6,825 bases of DNA from an uncultured Lachnospiraceae bacterium (GTDB lineage: Bacteria > Bacillota > Clostridia > Lachnospirales > Lachnospiraceae), in NCBI GenBank assembly GCA_902797565.1, contig CADBTO010000120.1, forward strand, positions 1-6,825, written 5' to 3'. The position numbers and the translations under genes are program-made. Below are positions 1-6,413 of the stretch, in pieces (within the stretch, counting starts at the first letter, position 1; every line of letters starts with the position of its first letter). The notes beneath the pieces are model-generated. The model saw nothing but the letters and a program-made list of their open reading frames with translations. It made no database searches and was not told where the DNA came from.

Positions 1-1698
1 CATGGGGATCCTTATGAGGCGGGGATCGCGGGCGGGGCAGAAAAATGGATCGGGACGAGGGAAGAGATCCCGTTCAAGAAGGCGCTGAAGCACCATACCT
101 GGTGGACCACAACGATCCGTCCGCAGTATAAACGCTGCAAGTATTATTTTGAATTGCAGACGAAAGATGAAACCGTCTTCTATTTTGAGGATGGCTTCAT
201 GACGCAGGAGCAGATGGATATGCCAGGGAAGATGCTGCAGTATTTCATCGTGCCATGGATGAATCCGGCGGATGTAAACCGCACGCCGGACTGGGTCAAC
301 CAGACAATCTGGTATCAGATTTTTCCGGACCGCTTCTGCCGTGGGAAGGACAGTCCGGAAGATCCAAAGGTCCTGCCCTGGCGCAGCCATGGAGAGGTCA
401 CGAATGATGAGCGTTTCGGCGGGAATCTGGCGGGGATTATCGAAAAGCTGGATTATCTCGAAGCGCTGGGCGTGGGAGGAATCTATCTGACGCCAATCTG
501 CGAAGCAGAGTCCATCCACAAATATGATACAACGGATTACGGAAGGATTGATCCGGCATTCGGGGATGATGCCGCGATGCGTGAACTTGTGGACGCGGCG
601 CACAGCCACCGGATCCGCGTGATGATGGATGGCGTGTTCAACCACAGCGGAAGGAACTTCTGGGCATGGAAGGACGTGCTGGAGAAGGGGCGGGATTCCC
701 GATATTTCGACTGGTTTATGGTCAACCAGTGGCCGCTTAATCTGAACCGGGATACACGGAACGGGCAGTATTATTCGTTTGCATTTTTTGGGGGAATGCC
801 GAAGCTGAATACGAACAATCCGGAAGTGATTGACTATATCGAGCAGGTATGCCTGAGCTGGATTGATAAATACGATATCGACGGCATCCGTTTTGATGTT
901 GGGAACGAAGTATCCCACCGGCTGCTCAAGCGCCTGCGCCGGAGCCTGAAACAGAGAAAAGAGGATTTCTACCTGCTGGGGGAAATCTGGCATGATGCAA
1001 GCCAGTGGCTGTACGGGGATGAGTATGATGCGGTGATGAATTATCCGCTGACGGGTGCGATCAATAATATTTTTGTTGATAAAACGCAGACGAAGCAGGA
1101 CTTTGCCTATTGCATCAATCGCTGCTATACGATGTACCAGCAGCAGACAAATAATGTGCTGTTCAACCTGCTGGATTCCCATGATACGGATCGGCTGATG
1201 AGTCGAACGGGAGACGCGGATGTGTTCATCCAGGAACTGGCGGCGTTGTTTACGATGCCGGGAAGTGTATGCGTGTATTATGGAACAGAGATTGGTCTGG
1301 AAGGCGGGCATGACCCGGATTGCCGACGCTGCATGCCATGGGAAGATCTGGATCTTCCGGAACAGAAAGAGATCTGGGAGCAGGTGCATGCATTGATCCA
1401 GCTCCGCAGGCAGGAGAAAACGCTGCGCAGCCTGTTCTTCCATTTTCCGGATGAGATCGGGGATGAACGCTGTATCGAGTACCTGAAGCTGGATGCGGAA
1501 GGGAATATGCTGCAGGTATTGCTGAATGCGGGGGAAAACGAGATTGAGCTGGAAGAAGCGGGCGCGGTGCTGTTTTCCAGAAATTATCAGGATGGCGTGC
1601 TGCAGCCGAAAGGGACGCTGATCCGGAGGATACAAGGAGGAAAGTCAGATGGCGGGCCAGATGACAAAGACAGCGGTGGATTGGAAGACCGTCTATAA
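1..1698 (+). CDS. GH13_20 neopullulanase / cyclomaltodextrinase-like alpha-glucan hydrolase (5' partial)
   Basis: The frame is open from base 1, so the gene starts before the window; a TTG at 154 falls inside the domain and is not a credible start. Visible are 565 codons and TAA at 1696. Residues about 1-95 look like the CBM34 N-terminal domain (GDPYEA near the start, HHTWW, PQYKRCKYYFEL, FYFEDGF). The TIM barrel starts at WYQIFPDRF (about 104). GH13 motifs are intact: DGVFNH (210-215), GIRFD with nucleophile Asp299, LLGE with acid/base Glu328, and SHD with Asp395. MPKLN (266-270) is the region V signature of the neopullulanase/maltogenic amylase/cyclomaltodextrinase subfamily. Such enzymes are usually about 580-590 residues, so only a short N-terminal piece is missing. 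They hydrolyse alpha-1,4 and some alpha-1,6 bonds in pullulan, cyclodextrins and malto-oligosaccharides; exact preference cannot be read here, and cellular location is unknown because the N-terminus is absent. The last 20 residues are a Gly/Asp-rich tail formed by reading into the next gene. Confidence 0.93.
   Translation, partial: HGDPYEAGIAGGAEKWIGTREEIPFKKALKHHTWWTTTIRPQYKRCKYYFELQTKDETVFYFEDGFMTQEQMDMPGKMLQYFIVPWMNPADVNRTPDWVNQTIWYQIFPDRFCRGKDSPEDPKVLPWRSHGEVTNDERFGGNLAGIIEKLDYLEALGVGGIYLTPICEAESIHKYDTTDYGRIDPAFGDDAAMRELVDAAHSHRIRVMMDGVFNHSGRNFWAWKDVLEKGRDSRYFDWFMVNQWPLNLNRDTRNGQYYSFAFFGGMPKLNTNNPEVIDYIEQVCLSWIDKYDIDGIRFDVGNEVSHRLLKRLRRSLKQRKEDFYLLGEIWHDASQWLYGDEYDAVMNYPLTGAINNIFVDKTQTKQDFAYCINRCYTMYQQQTNNVLFNLLDSHDTDRLMSRTGDADVFIQELAALFTMPGSVCVYYGTEIGLEGGHDPDCRRCMPWEDLDLPEQKEIWEQVHALIQLRRQEKTLRSLFFHFPDEIGDERCIEYLKLDAEGNMLQVLLNAGENEIELEEAGAVLFSRNYQDGVLQPKGTLIRRIQGGKSDGGPDDKDSGGLEDRL
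1634..1640 (+). promoter_or_regulatory. Ribosome-binding site of the pullulanase gene, inside the upstream coding region
   Basis: AAGGAGG is a full-strength Shine-Dalgarno match with eight bases to ATG 1649. It lies within the neopullulanase reading frame, where it encodes part of Gln-Gly-Gly. It decides the pullulanase start and suggests that ribosomes finishing the first gene help load the second. Confidence 0.9.
1649..1698 (+). other. 50-bp coding overlap of the two glucanase genes
   Basis: Here the neopullulanase frame encodes the end of a Gly/Asp/Lys-rich tail, while the pullulanase frame encodes its first 16 residues plus part of the next codon. Both stretches lie outside the recognisable conserved domains: the neopullulanase fold ends near GTLIRRIQ, just before the Shine-Dalgarno site, and clear pullulanase similarity begins near residue 16. 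The simplest reading is that the upstream gene lost an ancestral stop near 1636 and ran on to TAA 1696. Confidence 0.85.
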
Positions 1699-3595
1699 CA
1701 GCGGATTTGAAACACAATACCGGTATGACGGGGAACTGGGCGCATTGTGCCGGGGAAACCGGACCAGGTTCCGGCTGTGGAGTCCTGTGGCGGATTCTGT
1801 TTCCCTGCTTCTGTATCCGGATGCAGAGGCAGGGGAACCGGAGGCCGTGCATCCGATGGAGCGCTCAGCGGAAGGCGTGTTTTCATATGATGCGGAGGAA
1901 AATCTGCATGGGCATTATTATGAATACCTGCTCGTGATCGATGGAAAAGAAGTGCGCACCGGGGATCCGTATGCTTATAGCTGCAGTGCGAACGGCGTGC
2001 GGAGCATGGCCGTGGACCACAGCCAGCTTTCGCCGGAAGGCTGGGACCTGGATAAGGCTCCGGCAAAACAGAATGAAGACATTATCTACGAACTGCATGT
2101 GAAGGAATTTTCATGGGATACGGAAGCGGGGTTTTCTGCGAAAAACCGGGGGAAATATCTGGCATTTACGGAAGACAGAACGTCCCTGTTCCAAAACGGC
2201 GCAGATCTGACCGGGATTGCGTACTTGAAGCATCTTGGAGTTACGCATGTGCAGCTGATGCCTGTTTATGATTTTGGTTCTGTGGATGAGGCGGGGGATC
2301 CTGCGCAGTTTAACTGGGGCTACGACCCGGTCAACTATTTTGTGCCGGAAGGTTCTTATGCCAGCGACGCGCAGGATGGCAGATGCCGTGTGCTGGAACT
2401 GAAGCAGATGGTCCAGGCGCTGCATCGCGCAGGGATCCGGGTGGTGATGGACGTGGTCTTCAACCATACTTATTCTTTTGAGAATGCGCTGCAGCGTACG
2501 ATGCCATGGTATTTCTACCGTCAGCGTCCGGACGGCAGCCCGTCCAACGGGTCTGCATGCGGGAATGATGTGGCAAGCGAGCGGGTGATGTGCGCGAAAC
2601 TCATTACGGATTGCGTGCTGTATTGGGCAAAGGAATATCATATGGATGGATTCCGCTTTGACCTGATGGGGCTTTTGGATGTGGATCTGATGAACGGAAT
2701 CCGCAGGCAGCTTGACAAAGTATACGGGGTGGGGGAAAAGCTGGTCTACGGGGAGCCGTGGGCAGCGGCAGAAACGTTTCCCTGCAAGCCATGTATTCTG
2801 GCAAAGGAGCAGGGGCTTTCCCGGCTGGCACCGGGCATTGGATATTTCAGTGATGCGATCCGGGATGGGATCAAAGGCTCAGCGCTGTATCCGAAGGAAC
2901 CGGGGTACGTCAATGGTGCGCAGCAAGTGGAGGAAGAACTGGCTTCGATCTGGCTGGATGCCGGAAGGGATCCGTCCCGCATTATCAGCTATGTATCCTG
3001 CCATGACAACCAGACGCTCTGGGACAAGCTCACGGAGACGACGGAGATTGAGCCGCTGCGCCGTCAGGAAGCGCGGCTGGCGGCTGCGCTGTATTTTTGT
3101 ATGCCGGGCCGCATCCTGCTGTTGTCCGGGGAGGAGTACCTGCGGACGAAGTTCGGCTATTCAAACACCTATAATGCGCCGATTGAACTGAACCGTCTGG
3201 ATTGGAAGGCAAGTGTCCGGGAACAGGAGATGGTGGCGTATTACCGTGGACTGATCGCGCTGCGAAAGCTGCTTCCCGGTCTGTATCGGAAAGAGCGGAT
3301 GGAAAATGGCGGGGATGCAAAGATGCGTGTCGATCTGGCGGAAAACGGCATCCTCGCGTTTTGGATGAAGAATGCCGGAATGGAACGTGTGGGCGGGAAG
3401 CGGAAGAAGTGCTGGAAAGAGCTGTTCCTGGTGTTCAATCGCAAGCAGTGTACGGTGGACATCCCGCTTCCGGAAGGGGAGTGGGTTCCTCTGGCAGATG
3501 GTGCGAATAGTTTTCTTTGGAAAAAAAATCCGCCATCTGTGGCAGGCAGTACACAGGTGGCGGAAGTCAGCATGCTGGCTTTGGGCCGGGTATGA
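1649..3595 (+). CDS. pulA: Type I pullulanase (GH13_14), cytoplasmic debranching enzyme
   Basis: Complete, 648 residues. It hydrolyses alpha-1,6 branches in pullulan, limit dextrins and glycogen-derived oligosaccharides. ATG 1649 is chosen for its AAGGAGG eight bases upstream; Met5 at 1661 has no comparable site. Residues about 20-115 resemble the CBM48 N-terminal domain (FRLWSPVADSVSLLLY; HGHYYEY). The barrel follows from IIYELHVKEFS (145-155). The type I signature is FNWGYDP (221-227), with Phe where Tyr is usual. GH13 residues are present: Asp268 in MDVVFNH, nucleophile Asp338 in GFRFD, acid/base Glu369 in VYGEPW, and Asp453 in SCHDN. GEPW instead of GEGWD recalls the Thermotoga-type branch. 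There is no signal peptide, membrane anchor or surface-layer domain, so the enzyme is probably intracellular. It overlaps the neopullulanase gene by 50 bp, which implies co-transcription and coupled translation. Its final codons also encode, on the other strand, the terminator of the convergent kinase operon. GH13 membership is certain; activity on glycogen versus imported dextrins is inference. Confidence 0.95.
   Translation: MAGQMTKTAVDWKTVYNSGFETQYRYDGELGALCRGNRTRFRLWSPVADSVSLLLYPDAEAGEPEAVHPMERSAEGVFSYDAEENLHGHYYEYLLVIDGKEVRTGDPYAYSCSANGVRSMAVDHSQLSPEGWDLDKAPAKQNEDIIYELHVKEFSWDTEAGFSAKNRGKYLAFTEDRTSLFQNGADLTGIAYLKHLGVTHVQLMPVYDFGSVDEAGDPAQFNWGYDPVNYFVPEGSYASDAQDGRCRVLELKQMVQALHRAGIRVVMDVVFNHTYSFENALQRTMPWYFYRQRPDGSPSNGSACGNDVASERVMCAKLITDCVLYWAKEYHMDGFRFDLMGLLDVDLMNGIRRQLDKVYGVGEKLVYGEPWAAAETFPCKPCILAKEQGLSRLAPGIGYFSDAIRDGIKGSALYPKEPGYVNGAQQVEEELASIWLDAGRDPSRIISYVSCHDNQTLWDKLTETTEIEPLRRQEARLAAALYFCMPGRILLLSGEEYLRTKFGYSNTYNAPIELNRLDWKASVREQEMVAYYRGLIALRKLLPGLYRKERMENGGDAKMRVDLAENGILAFWMKNAGMERVGGKRKKCWKELFLVFNRKQCTVDIPLPEGEWVPLADGANSFLWKKNPPSVAGSTQVAEVSMLALGRV
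3521..3563 (-). terminator. Intrinsic terminator of the kinase operon, inside the pullulanase coding end
   Basis: Read on the - strand, CCGCCACCTGTG (3563-3552) pairs with CACAGATGGCGG (3541-3530) across a 10-base loop. That gives 11 Watson-Crick pairs and one G-U pair, mostly GC. One A and then eight Ts (3528-3521) follow at once. This is the standard Rho-independent form and lies 57 bases beyond the kinase stop codon. The same bases encode pullulanase residues about 625-639 on the + strand. On the + strand the A-run precedes the stem and no T-run follows it, so it should act only on - strand transcripts. Confidence 0.83.
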
Positions 3596-3603
3596 AGGAT
3601 AGC

Positions 3604-3639
3604 GCAGGCGCTTGGATGGTTTATTTTCCAAGCGCCTGC
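3604..3639. repeat. 13-bp perfect inverted repeat at the convergent gene junction
   Basis: GCAGGCGCTTGGA (3604-3616) is perfectly complementary to TCCAAGCGCCTGC (3627-3639), with a 10-base AT-rich loop. The left arm lies in the 25-bp intergenic gap. The right arm encodes the last residues of the kinase (QALG), whose stop codon falls in the loop. Neither strand has a T-run after the stem, so it is not a classical intrinsic terminator. It may stabilise the 3' ends of either transcript or mark Rho-dependent or processed ends; that role is inference. Confidence 0.75.
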
Positions 3640-6410
3640 TGCATGCTCCGGCAATCAGAGAGCAATGCGCCATGATGCGCTTCCAGAAAGGCCGCATCCT
3701 CCTGATGCGCAGCCTCTTCGAGTGCCCGTGCCTGTTCCGAGACTGCCAAGGCACCGATCGTTTTGGCATTGCTCTTTAAGGCATGCACCAGTACATCGTA
3801 CTCGTGCCAGTTCCTGTCATGGAACAGGTGGTCCAGGGTTTGCAGCCGGTCTTCGAGCGTCGCAAAAAATTCCTCAAGAACTTCCTGATAGAACTCTGCG
3901 TCATCTGCGCAGTACTGCATACCAACCGCTTTGTCAATTCCTATCGAAAGAAGCCGGTCCGCGTCTGACGGGATGCCTGACGCAGAGCCTGTGCCGGAAA
4001 CCTCATCTTCCGGCAGATCGGGCGCAAACTCCAACGAATCCGCTGTATCAATTTCCGGAGCAAACTCCAACGAATCCACTGCATCAATTTCCGGCGCAAA
4101 CTCCAACGAATCTTCCGCGCCGTCTGGCACAAACTCCAATGAATCTATTTCATCACTCTTCGGCGCAGATTCCATGGAATCGCCCTGGCCATCCGGCTCC
4201 TTCTCTCCATACGCTGATTCCGGCAGGTATGTCAGCAGTTTCTCCACCAGTTCCCGTATCTGGATCGGCTTTGAAAGGTAATCCCGGAATCCGGCGTTCA
4301 GATAGAATTCCCGTGCGCCGACCACGGCGTTTGCGGTCAGGGCGATCATCGTCGTGCACGCTGGTACCAGCTGGTTCTTTGCCAGTTCATGGAGCGTGTC
4401 CACACCATCCATGCCGGGCATCATATGGTCAAGGAATACGATATCATAGGTTTTCCGGCGCATCGCTTCGATGGTTTCCGCCCCGGATGCAGCCATATCC
4501 GGCTGGATGCCGCAGAGTTTCAGGAGGTTCCGCGCAACTTTGAGGTTCATGGCATTGTCGTCCACCAGCAGGATGCGGGCACCGGGTGCGTGGATGACAT
4601 CATCCTGTTTCCGCGTACTGCTGCTGGTCTGCAGCCGTTTTTCGTAATCTCCGATTGGCGCGGCATTTGCAATTTCCTGTTCGATGGTGAAGTAGAAAAC
4701 AGAGCCTTCGCCATGATTGCTTTCGACCCGCAGCTGGCTCCCCATCATATCCAGAAGGCTTGTGACGATAGAGATGCCCAGTCCTGTGCCTTCGATATTG
4801 TGGTTCCGTATCTCATCGAGCCGCTCGAAGGATTCAAACAGCCTGCCGAGGTCTTCTTTTTTGATGCCGATGCCGGTGTCTTTTACGGACACGAAAATCC
4901 GCACCCGGTTCCCAACAACATACCGGGTTTTGATCTTCAGTGTGACGGTGCCGGTTTCTGTGTATTTGACGGCATTTGTAAGCAGGTTCATAATGATCTG
5001 GGACAGTCGTACATCGTCCCCGACCAGTGCGCAGGGCAGCTCCGGGTCGATCTCCAGCTCCAGCCGGAGTCCTTTGGCTTCTGCCCGCTGGATGATGGAG
5101 TGTACCAGGTCGTTGATGAACGAAGCCACGTCGTATGTCACCGGAACCAGCGCCATCTTCCCGTCTTCAATCTTGGAAAAGTCCAGGATGCTGTTGATCA
5201 GGGAAAGCAGGGTGTTTCCGGCGGAGTCAATGTTTTCCGCGTATTCCAGGACGTCTTTGTCTTTGGATTCCCGCAGGATCATTTCGTTCATGCCAAGGAC
5301 GGCGTTGATCGGCGTGCGGATCTCATGGGACATCTGCGCCAGGAACCGGCTCTTGGCATGGCTTGCGACCTTGAATTTTGAAATCGCCTCCACTTCTTCC
5401 GTCACATCCACGAATACGCACAGATAGCAGTATGGTTCGTCAAAGTTGTCCTTAACAGCGCTCATCCGCACGGAATAGGCCTTGTTTTTTTGTGGATTCC
5501 AGAGCCTCCGGGTGTCAATATCCTGTATGGAGCATGCGAACATGGTTTCTGCCATTGCTTCATCCAGTTCAAAGAACGCGGAAAGCCCCTGGCGGCCGGG
5601 TTCTGCCGCGCTGGCAAGCTGCCGGGCATACTGGTTCATAAAGGCAATCTGGCGGTCCATATCGAAGACAATGACGCCTGCCTTGATAAAATCCAGAAGG
5701 CGGTCCCGGATATTCCCCATCCGGATGTCGAAGGAGCTGAGTTGTGTGGCACCATACCACATAACCGTCGCGCATAGCGCTCCGCCGATTCCGGATGTGG
5801 AAACGGCTTCGCGGCCCAGTACAGGGAACAGGAAATCCGGGATGCTGAAGAATAGCAGCAGGAAGTTCGAGCAAAAGACCATGAAGAAGAAATTCCGGAG
5901 CCGCTTCAGTTTGTTCAGTTTGACCCAGGCGAGTGCACAGAGGAACAGGATCAGCGTATAGTACAGCATGAAAAAGGCATGGAAGAGCCGGTTTGCATGG
6001 TATGCGGGATTTGCGTACCATGTTGTCCAGCCGGATTTTCGTATGAACAGATCTACGCCGCTTTGGCCATAAATACAAAGATCCAGAACGGCCATCACAA
6101 TGGCGCTCAGCTTGAGCGTCTTCTGTATGTTCCGGCCCACCCCGCACATTTCTGAGGCAAGGAACAATTCTGTGCCCAGGAAGAGGTCGATGCCGGCAAT
6201 GCCGCATCTGCGGATGGCATTACAGATGGAAAGGTCGTCGCACAGGCCAAGCAGCCCGTAACTGATGCACCAGAGCGCGGAGCTCATTCCATAAAAGAAA
6301 ATATAAAAACAAAGGTTTCCCGTAGCTTCCCTGTTCCGGATTAAAAAGCTGATCCCGAATACGGCAGCCACGGATCCAATGATGAGCAAAATACAGTTGA
6401 TCATCCACAT
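3621..6410 (-). CDS. Membrane hybrid sensor histidine kinase (7TM-PAS-HisKA-HATPase-REC-linker-HPt)
   Basis: 929 residues, complete. About seven hydrophobic segments (roughly 4-24, 32-56, 69-88, 98-118, 142-164, 172-196, 204-222) form a 7TM sensor that resembles the His-kinase N-terminal 7TM type; the signal is unknown. A PAS-like domain spans about 234-340. HisKA carries His362 in SHEIRTPIN, with the ExxT pattern linked to phosphatase activity. The ATPase domain has the N box (NLLTNAVKYT, 475-484), G1 DTGIGI (511-516), F box and G2 GTGLG (541-545). The receiver (about 611-728) has Asp617/Asp618, phospho-acceptor Asp661 in FLDHMMPGMDG, Thr692 and Lys714. A repeat-rich acidic linker (about 735-815) leads to an HPt domain with His876 in HALKS. 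A relay His362 to Asp661 to His876 to an unseen response regulator is therefore complete. ATG 6410 follows the upstream stop by three bases, with a GGGGA eight bases before it as a weak ribosome site; Met3 is the alternative. Architecture is certain, target unknown. Confidence 0.95.
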   Translation of the reverse strand: MWMINCILLIIGSVAAVFGISFLIRNREATGNLCFYIFFYGMSSALWCISYGLLGLCDDLSICNAIRRCGIAGIDLFLGTELFLASEMCGVGRNIQKTLKLSAIVMAVLDLCIYGQSGVDLFIRKSGWTTWYANPAYHANRLFHAFFMLYYTLILFLCALAWVKLNKLKRLRNFFFMVFCSNFLLLFFSIPDFLFPVLGREAVSTSGIGGALCATVMWYGATQLSSFDIRMGNIRDRLLDFIKAGVIVFDMDRQIAFMNQYARQLASAAEPGRQGLSAFFELDEAMAETMFACSIQDIDTRRLWNPQKNKAYSVRMSAVKDNFDEPYCYLCVFVDVTEEVEAISKFKVASHAKSRFLAQMSHEIRTPINAVLGMNEMILRESKDKDVLEYAENIDSAGNTLLSLINSILDFSKIEDGKMALVPVTYDVASFINDLVHSIIQRAEAKGLRLELEIDPELPCALVGDDVRLSQIIMNLLTNAVKYTETGTVTLKIKTRYVVGNRVRIFVSVKDTGIGIKKEDLGRLFESFERLDEIRNHNIEGTGLGISIVTSLLDMMGSQLRVESNHGEGSVFYFTIEQEIANAAPIGDYEKRLQTSSSTRKQDDVIHAPGARILLVDDNAMNLKVARNLLKLCGIQPDMAASGAETIEAMRRKTYDIVFLDHMMPGMDGVDTLHELAKNQLVPACTTMIALTANAVVGAREFYLNAGFRDYLSKPIQIRELVEKLLTYLPESAYGEKEPDGQGDSMESAPKSDEIDSLEFVPDGAEDSLEFAPEIDAVDSLEFAPEIDTADSLEFAPDLPEDEVSGTGSASGIPSDADRLLSIGIDKAVGMQYCADDAEFYQEVLEEFFATLEDRLQTLDHLFHDRNWHEYDVLVHALKSNAKTIGALAVSEQARALEEAAHQEDAAFLEAHHGALLSDCRSMQQALGK
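4005..4181 (-). repeat. In-frame minisatellite in the kinase linker, five units of 36/33 bp
   Basis: Kinase residues 744-802 consist of five consecutive units of 12, 11, 12, 12 and 12 residues, each starting DSLE or DSME, with FAPE typical next (for example DSLEFAPEIDAV). On the + strand the shared core CAAACTCCAACGAATC starts at 4025, 4061, 4097 and, with one change, 4130; a diverged copy starts at 4166. Units 4041-4076 and 4077-4112 match at 33 of 36 bases, which implies recent duplication. The units lie between the receiver and HPt domains and are acidic and probably flexible. Confidence 0.92.
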
Positions 6411-6413
6411 AGC

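Noticed and set aside
154..156. TTG as the neopullulanase start
   Set aside because: The upstream codons in the same frame encode recognisable CBM34 sequence back to base 1, so this is an internal leucine codon.
1250..2066. - strand open frames of 200 and 159 codons across the glucanase overlap
   Set aside because: They are antisense to conserved GH13 coding sequence, have Pro/Arg/Ser/His-rich compositions typical of shadow frames, and no ribosome site was evident.
3495..3539. CAGATGG / CCATCTG inverted repeat near the pullulanase end
   Set aside because: Only 7 bp with a 31-base loop, and its right arm is part of the better 12-bp terminator stem.
3521..3563. A-run plus stem as a programmed frameshift signal in the pullulanase (A AAA AAT heptamer)
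   Set aside because: The stem begins directly after the heptamer with no spacer, it is at the very end of the gene, and the same bases are fully explained as a - strand terminator. Slippage cannot be excluded but has no support.
3665..5381. Long + strand open frames of 292 and 330 codons opposite the kinase gene
   Set aside because: They are mirror frames of a strongly supported kinase. Their products are Pro/Ser/Arg- or Val/Phe/Asp-rich with no recognisable domain, and one just restates the minisatellite.
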